Part shown: piece after piece, positions 1-5,974 of the stretch | Layout: each line of letters opens with the position of its first letter | How positions within the stretch are numbered: the stretch's first letter is position 1 | NCBI RefSeq assembly: GCF_014652515.1 | Contig: NZ_BMYY01000002.1 | Coordinates: 141,450 to 205,449 of the forward strand | DNA length: 64,000 bases | Source of the DNA: Bacterioplanes sanyensis | GTDB lineage: Bacteria; Pseudomonadota; Gammaproteobacteria; Pseudomonadales; Oceanobacteraceae | Direction: 5' to 3' | Translations under genes and position numbers: made by a program | Notes under the pieces: model-generated | What the model saw: the letters and a program-made list of their open reading frames with translations, nothing else | What the model was told of the DNA's origin: nothing | Database searches by the model: none

Positions 1-5
1 GTGCA

Positions 6-50
6 GCAGTAAACAGCCATGCTTCTCTTCGCGTGACTGTCTGTTTTTTG
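6..50 (+). repeat. REP-like hairpin repeat, copy 1
   Basis: First of several near-identical copies of a roughly 45-bp unit that begins GCAGTAAACAGCCATGC and ends GCGTGACTGTCTGTTTTTTG. Outer arms AAACAG/CTGTTT and inner arms CATGC/GCGTG (one G-T pair) can fold into an interrupted hairpin. It abuts the surviving part of a REP-associated transposase, the usual partner of REP elements; the functional link is inferred. Confidence 0.7.
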
Positions 51-538
51 AAAAAGCACTGGCTGCCTGCATGGCCTACGTGGATTTAAACCCTGTTAGA
101 GCAGGCATGGCGAAAACACCTGAAACGTCTGATTATACCTCGATCAAAAAACGCAGCCGTAAAGCACAGCAAGCCAGTTCACCCAATCACCCGTTTCAAC
201 AAGTCCCCGAGCTATTTAACTTCGCTGGTAACCCTCGTGAAAAAATGCCGGAAGGCATTCCAATGCAGTTAACCGACTACATCGACTTGGTGGACTGGAC
301 AGGCAGACAAATACGCGATGATAAACGCGGTCATATCGATCAAAGCTTACCACCCGCGTTGCTCAGGCTGGGCATTGATCCACAACACTGGCTGGTGATG
401 ACGCAGCAATTTGAAAGCCAATTTAAAGGCCTAGTGGGCAGTGCTCAGCAGCTAAAGGCCAAACTGAGCTGCTTTTTCCGCGACAGCAAACAACATAGAA
501 CGGCTGGCATTGGTGCTTGCCAGCAGCTGCTGACTTAA
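50..538 (+). pseudogene. REP-associated tyrosine transposase (IS200-like, Y1_Tnp), 3' remnant
   Basis: The reading frame is open from about position 50 and contains ALAACMAYVDLNPVRAGMA, the typical end of the Y1 transposase catalytic domain in RAYT proteins. The RAYT C-terminal extension follows (LVDWTGRQIRDDKRG, then LGIDPQHW). The first Met at position 71 is internal to the family. The N-terminal HUH motif and the rest of the catalytic core are missing, because the frame runs straight into a REP-like repeat at 6-50. Either the repeat interrupted the gene and more lies left of the window, or the 5' part was lost. Judged inactive. Confidence 0.8.
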
Positions 539-680
539 CAGAAGTCAATAAAATCTCTGCATCAAAAACCTGTTTGTTCAACAAGCATGGGTTAACTTTG
601 TCTGAAACTCTCTCTCGGTAGCTAAATCACTTTTTGATTCATTGATAGACGGTGCTCAAGGCCGCCAGTGGCTGGGTGCA

Positions 681-725
681 GCAGTAAACAGCCATGCTTC
701 TCTTCGCGTGACTGTCTGTTTTTTG
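681..725 (+). repeat. REP-like hairpin repeat, copy 2
   Basis: Matches copy 1 over the whole unit from GCAGTAAACAGCC to CTGTTTTTTG. It sits at the end of the first duplicated block. The overlapping minus-strand open frame at 639-863 comes from the repeat and is not a gene. Confidence 0.75.
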
Positions 726-959
726 CCTGGCTAAAAGCCAAACTGAGCTGCTTCTTTCAAGATAACAAGCAACACCGAACGGCTGGCATTGGAGCTTGTC
801 AGCAGCTGCTGACTTAACAGAAGTCAGCAAAATCTCTGCATCAAAAACCTGTTTGTTCAACAAGCAGGGGTTAGCTTTGTCTGAAACTCTCTCTCGGTAG
901 CTAAATCACTTTTTGACTCATTGATAGACGGTGCTCAAGGCTGTCAGTGACTGGGTGCA

Positions 960-1001
960 GCAGTAAACAGCCATGCTTCTCTTTGATGACTGTCTATTTT
1001 T
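960..1001 (+). repeat. REP-like hairpin repeat, copy 3 (degenerate)
   Basis: Starts with the same GCAGTAAACAGCCATGC arm, but the loop and right arm have decayed: CTTTGATGACTGTC replaces CTTCGCGTGACTGTC and the T run is interrupted. This is what an aged copy of the unit would look like at the end of the second duplicated block. Confidence 0.65.
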
Positions 1002-1075
1002 GTTTGCTAAGGCGCGGAAACCTGAATGCGAGAGCGCATTTTGAGCTAAGAGCGGCTTTGCATTGTGTGCTAGCT

Positions 1076-1101
1076 GGGGTCAGAGCTTAAGCTCTGACCC
1101 C
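1076..1101. repeat. Perfect 26-bp palindrome
   Basis: Two 13-bp arms, GGGGTCAGAGCTT and its exact reverse complement, meet with no spacer. GGGGTCAGAG/CTCTGACCCC arms are, as I recall, common near IS200-like/RAYT transposases in proteobacteria, so this may be a terminal or REP sequence of a second RAYT family. There is no T run, so a terminator is less likely. Confidence 0.7.
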
Positions 1102-1103
1102 TT

Positions 1104-1446
1104 ATGTGGATTTTCACCGGCCTTCATTTTTACGCCTGCTGGAAGTCCTTTGGCCTGAGCTGGGAGTTGCCAAACGCTATTTTGCGTTGGATGGGTGTGC
1201 AAGATCACCAAGACCTCTCTTCGCGTGACTGTCTGTTTTTTGGCAGTAAACAGCCATGCTTCTCTTCGCGTGACTGTCTGTTTTTTGCTAGGCGATGGCG
1301 ACCAAGGTGGTACTGGCGGCAGCACCACCGGTGGTGACAGCCAATCAAGTGCTACTGCGCCGACAGAAACCGACCAAGGCGCCCAGAGCGATGCGGGCGC
1401 GTCGGTAAATCAACCGTTGGGAGGAGGCAAAGGTGGCCTGCTCTAA
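1104..1446 (+). pseudogene. Remnant of an unknown gene split by REP-like repeats
   Basis: Two protein-like stretches flank the repeats at 1216-1287 in different frames. Upstream, about 1104-1209 reads as an aromatic, membrane-like segment (LHFYACWKSFGLSWELPN). Downstream, 1288-1446 reads as a Gly/Ser/Thr/Gln-rich tail ending GGGKGGLL before TAA. They could be one gene disrupted by repeat insertion, or unrelated leftovers. No family is recognised. The start codons available lie in or near repeat sequence, so no intact product is proposed. Confidence 0.4.
1216..1287 (+). repeat. REP-like repeats, partial copy 4 and full copy 5 in tandem
   Basis: Positions 1216-1242 carry only the right half of the unit (CTCTTCGCGTGACTGTC and a T run). 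Positions 1243-1287 are a complete unit directly behind it. The tandem half-plus-full arrangement suggests slippage or repeated insertion at one site and separates the two halves of the neighbouring gene remnant. Confidence 0.7.
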
Positions 1447-2399
1447 ACGAAGTAGTATTCTCCAGAATTACCGCCATGCACACCAGATAGGACGCAGGCT
1501 GCGGTTGTGCCGCGGTAATTGCTGACCTTGCGGCCAGTTTCAATATCAATACCAAAATCCCGCGCCAAGCGGCCGGCGGGCAAGTGCAGGTCAAAGCGAG
1601 CCTTAGGGTTGACCTTCAAGGTTTCTTTGGACGACGGAAACGGCTTGCCCTCGTAATAGCCAAACTGAATGCGGTTTTGCTGCCAGAACCGATAGCGCTC
1701 CTGCTCAAACTGGCGGCGCATGATGGCGCTGGTCGAGTTAGGACCATTGTGGGCGTCTTCCACCGTCATGGCACGGTCTTTCAGTTGGTGGTAGGTGTCC
1801 ACTTCACCTTTTAAAGCATCGCAAAAGGCGCGGCCACGCAAATGCGCGTTAGCATTGCTAGGGTTCAACAGGGCGTTGAGCACCAGGTTCTCCGCCTTGG
1901 ATAACACCCGGTCATGCAAACACCAGTCGTACCACTCCATGCGGCACAACAAGCGCAAGTTGATCTCGCGGATTTCGCCATCGTTCAGTGCGCGTTCACC
2001 GAGGGTTTCTGGCGTATGCTTGCCTTGCAAGCCAAGGCACAACTCCGGTGGTACGCGCTTAAAGCGCTCGTCATTCGGGTCCAGCCCCAAGGCAGCAAAG
2101 ACCAACTGAGCCCGGTACAGCATGAGCTCTTGCGCCAGGTTGTTGGTGTAACCGGCCACGGCCAAGCCATTACTGGCATCCAGCAAGCGATCCCGCGTTA
2201 TGCGGAGATAGCTCTCGGCGTTTTTGGCGCGGGTAAGTAGTCCACTATTTTCGCGAGCTAGGCGCTTGGCGGAGCGTTCCTGTTCCAAAGCGTGTTGTTT
2301 CCATGCAACGTAATTTTCATGGTACGTCGCCGCGTCCCTTTCAGCCTCACGGGCACGGTTTTGAGCGTTTGGGTCCAGGAAGTAATGGGGTTTTAGCAT
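1443..2399 (-). CDS. Hypothetical protein with N-terminal coiled coil
   Basis: 318 residues with no signal peptide or membrane segment. Residues about 14-75 are rich in Ala, Arg, Glu and Gln in a heptad-like pattern and probably form a coiled coil; the rest looks globular and mixed. No motif or family is recognised. The ATG has a strong Shine-Dalgarno sequence, AAGGAGAACC, just upstream, so the gene looks genuine and expressed. It borders decayed mobile DNA on its 3' side and its stop nearly touches the end of the 1104-1446 remnant, which may mean it is accessory cargo (inference). Confidence 0.7.
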   Translation of the reverse strand: MLKPHYFLDPNAQNRAREAERDAATYHENYVAWKQHALEQERSAKRLARENSGLLTRAKNAESYLRITRDRLLDASNGLAVAGYTNNLAQELMLYRAQLVFAALGLDPNDERFKRVPPELCLGLQGKHTPETLGERALNDGEIREINLRLLCRMEWYDWCLHDRVLSKAENLVLNALLNPSNANAHLRGRAFCDALKGEVDTYHQLKDRAMTVEDAHNGPNSTSAIMRRQFEQERYRFWQQNRIQFGYYEGKPFPSSKETLKVNPKARFDLHLPAGRLARDFGIDIETGRKVSNYRGTTAACVLSGVHGGNSGEYYFV

Positions 2400-2895
2400 G
2401 GGTTCTCCTTGCTGTCTTCCTTGATGACAATAGAAGCATTAGGTTAAGGCTAGCTGCATATATTGCAAGTGTGGCCTTTGTGATGTGTGAGCTCGGGCAC
2501 TACCGGCTATTCTCGGGATGTCTGTTTCAAGCTTTGAACTCGCTCTCGCGGCTAGGTTTTCCACGCCTTAGCAGGCCGCCTGAGTTGGCAGTGCCTGTGC
2601 CCGCAGGGGGGGGCCCAGATAGCAGCGCAAAGCAGGGAGTTCTCCCGCCGACGTGAGAGCAAGCTCCTTCAATAATGGCATAGGGCTTGGCGGTTAAACG
2701 CAACGCAGCTTTTTGCGCATTCATTAACCCGTTGGCAGCCCGAATAGAGTCCTTTGGGGACAGTTTGCTCACTGATTGAACATTCAATCAACTTTGTCAT
2801 AAAACTTTTATATTACCTTTGTAGCGTGCACGCCCAATGTGCCCCGGACCTGTTTGGGGCAAAAGTCATTCGCACTATCGAAGGTTACTTATTTC
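2400..2895. other. Intergenic region upstream of phoA
   Basis: About 500 bp between a minus-strand gene and phoA. The only recognisable signal is the Pho-box-like repeat at 2794-2811. A GC-rich stretch around 2580-2610 has a run of eight G. A minus-strand open frame (2527-2787) needs a TTG start, has no clear ribosome site and was not accepted. Confidence 0.5.
2794..2811 (+). promoter_or_regulatory. Pho-box-like PhoB site upstream of phoA
   Basis: TTGTCATAAAACTTTTAT matches the two-repeat Pho box (CTGTCAT, four A/T, CTGTCAT) at 15 of 18 positions. It lies about 85 bp before the phoA start codon. PhoB binding under phosphate starvation is the expected role; this rests on sequence similarity only. 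Confidence 0.65.
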
Positions 2896-4584
2896 ATGAA
2901 AACCCTCAGCAAATTATCGGCGGCGATTGTTACGTCGACTCTGCTCGTTGCCTGTGGCAGTGATTCAGATTCCAGCTCGGATAGCGAAACGACAGCGCAG
3001 CAAGGTCAGGTGAAAAATCTGATTTTGATGATTGGCGATGGCATGGGCGCTCAGCAAGTCGGTTTGTTGGAAGAATATGCGCGTCGTGCGCCAGCCAATG
3101 CTGCTCAAGTGGGTCAGGTGACTGGCTTGCAGCGTTTGGCTGAGGGCGGTGCGTTGGGTCTATCCATGACAGCGCCCATGGGGGCGAACCCTGGCTTGGT
3201 AGTGGACTCTGCTTGCTCGGCCACGCAACTGGCGACGGGCCAAGGTTCGATTTCTGAAGCCGTGGGTTTGGATGACCAAGGCAATAAAGTCGAAACCATT
3301 TTGGAAAAAGCCAAAAAAATGGGTAAGGCTACGGGCCTGATTACCGATACGCGCTTAACTCACGCCACGCCAGCAGGCTTTGCCTCGCATCGCCCGCATC
3401 GCTCGATGGAAAATGAAATCGCTGAAGATTTATTAGATGCCGGCGTAGACGTTTTGTTGGGCGGTGGCTCGCGCCATTGGGCACCGGCTGTGGATGATTT
3501 TGCTGCACTGGCGGCAGAATTGAATGCACCGACTCATGTCATCAAAAAATCCAAGCGCAGCGCTGATGACGATCGCAATCTATTTATGGAAGCAAAAAGC
3601 GCGGGCTACGCGCTGGCATTTGATCGCGCCCAAATGAACGCCGTTACTTCAGGCAAACTGTTGGGCCTGTTTGATGATTCGGCGATGAACGATGGTATTG
3701 AATACACTCAGTGCAAAAAGGCAGGCACGGCAGAAGCGGGTAGCAAATGTGCTGATGAGCCATCGCTGAAAGAAATGACCAAAAAAGCGTTGGATATTCT
3801 CTCGCAAGACCCTGATGGCTTCTTCTTGATGGTTGAAGGTGGCCAAATCGACTGGGCGGGTCATATTAATGACACCGGTTGGTTGCTGCATGAAATGCTG
3901 AAGTTTGATGAGGCCGTACAGGCGGTACATGAGTGGGCGGCAGAGCGTGATGACACCTTGGTGGTGGTCACGGCAGACCATGAAACCGGTGGCTTTGGTA
4001 TGGCGTATCACAAGCACGATATTCCAGCGGCGAAAACTCTGCCAGGTGATGGCATGGTGAATGGCGATGGCAGTGCGCGCGATTACCAGCCGCAATACAA
4101 CTTTGGTGCCTTGGCAACGCTGGATAAGATCTACGCCCAGGAGCGCTCGTTTTATGACATTTTGAGCGCTGTCAATGGCGATTGGGATTTTTCCAATAGC
4201 CAGGCGGCTGATTGGGTAGCGGAAGTGAATGCCAGCTTGCATCAAGACTTCCACATTGATACCGAATCAGGTGAGCGCATTGCGGCGCGCTACGAAGTGC
4301 CAGCAGAAGATGTGCACCCTGAGCACAAGTATCTGAGTGCGACCAATATCCCAAAATTTAACGATTTTTCAGACTTCTACGTGTATGCAGATGAAGACAC
4401 CGGTGCTTTGATTGCGCGTGAAATTGCGCACAAGCAAAGCGTGACCTGGGGCAATGGCACCCATACCGCAGCACCTGTGCCGGTATATGCTTTTGGCCCA
4501 GAAGCCATCACCAAGCAGTTTTCTACCATGCAGCATCATACCGATGTTGGTCAGAAAATGATTAAGGCATTGATTGGCGAATAA
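2896..4584 (+). CDS. phoA: Alkaline phosphatase, PhoA family, lipoprotein
   Basis: 562 residues. Hydrolyses phosphate monoesters outside the cytoplasm to release phosphate. Family motifs in order: LILMIGDGMG (first metal ligand Asp48), VDSACSATQLATG with the nucleophile Ser105 after Asp104, THATPAGFASH, MVEGGQIDWAGH, VVVTADHETGG and a C-terminal HTAAPVPVYAFGP. The ATG at 2896 is chosen because it gives a clean lipoprotein signal (LLVAC, Cys20) followed by a Ser/Asp-rich linker; an upstream in-frame start at 2839 would bury this signal. Gly at +2 fits outer-membrane sorting. A Pho-box-like site precedes it and a strong terminator follows. Residues 465-510 contain no extra domain that I recognise. 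Confidence 0.93.
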   Translation: MKTLSKLSAAIVTSTLLVACGSDSDSSSDSETTAQQGQVKNLILMIGDGMGAQQVGLLEEYARRAPANAAQVGQVTGLQRLAEGGALGLSMTAPMGANPGLVVDSACSATQLATGQGSISEAVGLDDQGNKVETILEKAKKMGKATGLITDTRLTHATPAGFASHRPHRSMENEIAEDLLDAGVDVLLGGGSRHWAPAVDDFAALAAELNAPTHVIKKSKRSADDDRNLFMEAKSAGYALAFDRAQMNAVTSGKLLGLFDDSAMNDGIEYTQCKKAGTAEAGSKCADEPSLKEMTKKALDILSQDPDGFFLMVEGGQIDWAGHINDTGWLLHEMLKFDEAVQAVHEWAAERDDTLVVVTADHETGGFGMAYHKHDIPAAKTLPGDGMVNGDGSARDYQPQYNFGALATLDKIYAQERSFYDILSAVNGDWDFSNSQAADWVAEVNASLHQDFHIDTESGERIAARYEVPAEDVHPEHKYLSATNIPKFNDFSDFYVYADEDTGALIAREIAHKQSVTWGNGTHTAAPVPVYAFGPEAITKQFSTMQHHTDVGQKMIKALIGE

Positions 4585-4595
4585 GCCTAAGCCTT

Positions 4596-4621
4596 AAGGC
4601 CCTAGAAAAGTAGGGCCTTTT
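4596..4621. terminator. Bidirectional intrinsic terminator
   Basis: A 9-bp perfect stem, AAGGCCCTA/TAGGGCCTT, with a GAAAAG loop and T-rich ends on both strands. It lies between phoA and the convergent lipoprotein gene, whose stop codon begins inside the stem. Confidence 0.88.
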
Positions 4622-5201
4622 AAATAAGCCTGTCGTTTTTCAGTGTCAGCACGAGATAGCGGTAAGCGTTTCTTTCCATCTCATGGGCCGCTCTGGCTGG
4701 GTCGTCATTAAATGGGTGCAGTAATATTAAAGGCAGCCAATGCACGACGGTAAATGAATCCTGCAGCTTGTACAGATTTTGGTCGCTGTGATTTTGCGCG
4801 GTAATGTGCAGGTTGATTGCACCGGTTTTCCACCCAGGTAGCAGAAAAAGCAGGGCGGGCATGGGGTGAATGAATAAGTCCAGCACATTGCTTTGGCTAT
4901 TGACCACGCCGCGTATGGTGACCTGCGCTTGGGCTTTGGTGGCCACAATCTGACAGCAACCCGACTCTATTAACGCCGTTTCAAATGCGGTTCTATGAAA
5001 ATCGGCGTAATAGTCTTGGCTGAAAGCATCATTGGCTGCTGCCATGCGCCACTCGCTATACACTCTGGTCTTGTCCGGCTTGGCAGTGTGCAAGGCGTGT
5101 TGCGGCACGGTAGGTAGGTCATGTGCTCTGAAGGTCGCACAGCCGCTGCTACACACTGTGCTGATGGCAATGACTACTAGCGTTAGCATTCCTTGGCGCA
5201 T
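4620..5201 (-). CDS. Putative lipoprotein of unknown function
   Basis: 193 residues. The N-terminus has a hydrophobic segment and lipobox (CSSGC), so the protein should be lipid-anchored. A central hydrophobic stretch (MPALLFLLPGW, around residue 115) may touch the membrane. The C-terminal part (NAYRYLVLTL) resembles small lipoproteins of the DUF4136/LPS-assembly type only in overall shape; no family is claimed. It is convergent with phoA and shares its terminator. No promoter motif is obvious in the 300 bp upstream. Confidence 0.75.
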   Translation of the reverse strand: MRQGMLTLVVIAISTVCSSGCATFRAHDLPTVPQHALHTAKPDKTRVYSEWRMAAANDAFSQDYYADFHRTAFETALIESGCCQIVATKAQAQVTIRGVVNSQSNVLDLFIHPMPALLFLLPGWKTGAINLHITAQNHSDQNLYKLQDSFTVVHWLPLILLHPFNDDPARAAHEMERNAYRYLVLTLKNDRLI

Positions 5202-5503
5202 GCTGATTCCTTGTGGCGATCAAGGTGATTATATCGGCCGTGAAATGCGCTGTAGAGAAAAGCAAAGCTCTGGAACGCTGGGTTTTAGGGCGATTTTTCT
5301 GAGCGATGTTCAGTGTTTGTTCAGCTGTGCTTAGGGCAACCGCTACTGGCTACACCAAGGTTAGGGCTTAAGGCTAAGACAGTGGCGACCGGTCTGCTGT
5401 GTGCAGATGGGGGCGCCAGTAATGGGCCAACCCGCACGCTGCTCTTTAAACCTGTGTTGGCTGCCATTAAGGTGATGGGGAATCTCAGCGAAGGAGCATT
5501 AGC
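5202..5503. other. Intergenic region, divergent promoters
   Basis: About 300 bp between two divergent genes. No repeat, RNA gene or recognisable operator was seen. The only clear element is the Shine-Dalgarno sequence AAGGAG just before the phhB start at 5504. Confidence 0.5.
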
Positions 5504-5797
5504 ATGAGTGATAAATTAAATGATGAGGCCATCGTTACGGCGTTGTCGACGTTACCGCAGTGGCAAAAACAGCTGCTAGATGGGGTGGCTGCGTTGCAAA
5601 AAGACTTCCGCTTTAACGATTTCGCCGGGGCCATGGCGTTTGCTCAAAAGGTGGCGACATTGGCGGATGAACACGACCATCACCCACAGTTAACCATTAC
5701 CTACGGCCATGTCGAGGTGCTGTGGTGGTCCCATGATGTAAATGGTGTCAGCGAGCGCGATGTGCGCCTGGCTGAACTGTGTGAGGCATTGGTGTGA
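5504..5797 (+). CDS. phhB: Pterin-4a-carbinolamine dehydratase
   Basis: 97 residues, the usual length. Dehydrates 4a-hydroxytetrahydrobiopterin, recycling the pterin used by phenylalanine hydroxylase. The signature is EHDHHPQLTITYGHVEVLWW, with the paired active-site histidines, followed by GVSERDVRLA. The ATG has AAGGAG a few bases upstream. Its usual partner phhA is not adjacent, so the gene stands alone; proteins of this family also turn up as transcription-factor dimerisation cofactors or in pterin metabolism more broadly. Confidence 0.92.
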   Translation: MSDKLNDEAIVTALSTLPQWQKQLLDGVAALQKDFRFNDFAGAMAFAQKVATLADEHDHHPQLTITYGHVEVLWWSHDVNGVSERDVRLAELCEALV

Positions 5798-5808
5798 AAC
5801 CAAACCGG

Positions 5809-5827
5809 CAGGCGGCTAGGCCGCCTG
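5809..5827 (+). terminator. Hairpin after phhB, probable terminator
   Basis: Perfect 8-bp GC-rich stem CAGGCGGC/GCCGCCTG with a TAG loop, 12 bp after the phhB stop. The following TCCGTTTAGG is only weakly T-rich, so it may be a weak intrinsic terminator or an mRNA-stabilising hairpin. Confidence 0.6.
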
Positions 5828-5864
5828 TCCGTTTAGGGTAACGGATTTCTTCTACCCGCATCTC

Positions 5865-5915
5865 TTGTCACGGATGTGACTTGTTACTGTCATATTTTCT
5901 TATCTGAATTGTCAT
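5865..5915 (+). promoter_or_regulatory. Array of Pho-box half-sites upstream of phoX
   Basis: Three good CTGTCAT-type heptamers stand exactly 22 bp apart: TTGTCAC at 5865, CTGTCAT (perfect) at 5887 and TTGTCAT at 5909. A weaker match, GTGACTT, fills the 11-bp slot at 5876. PhoB binds head-to-tail repeats with 11-bp spacing, so this fits a PhoB promoter with decayed intermediate sites. It ends 59 bp before the phoX start codon. Confidence 0.65.
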
Positions 5916-5974
5916 TAAGCATCGCTAGGCTGCCCTCTCCTGACCGTACACGGTTTGATAAAGAGAGAATAACC

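Larger units (their letters stand above)
452..1009. repeat. Tandem duplication, two copies of about 279 bp
   Basis: Copy 1 (about 452-730) holds the last 29 codons of the transposase, its downstream flank and one REP-like unit. Copy 2 (about 731-1009) repeats all of this with scattered substitutions: CTAAAGGCC versus CTAAAAGCC, GCTGCTTTTTCC versus GCTGCTTCTTTC, and CAACAAGCATGGG versus CAACAAGCAGGGG. The divergence shows the duplication is not recent. Unequal exchange between REP-like units would explain the boundaries (inference). Confidence 0.8.

Noticed and set aside
639-863. Minus-strand open frame of 74 codons
   Set aside because: Made of the duplicated transposase tail and REP-like repeat read backwards; the KKQTDSHAKR-type sequence is a repeat translation.
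1080-1337. Overlapping open frames on both strands
   Set aside because: They run through the palindrome and REP-like units; only the flanking pieces look like protein, and these are reported as a remnant.
2527-2787. Minus-strand ORF of 86 codons (ends ESEFKA)
   Set aside because: Needs a TTG start with no ribosome site and overlaps the phoA promoter region. The sequence is slightly protein-like (GGRTPCFALLSGPPPAGTG) so it could be a decayed fragment, but no support was found.
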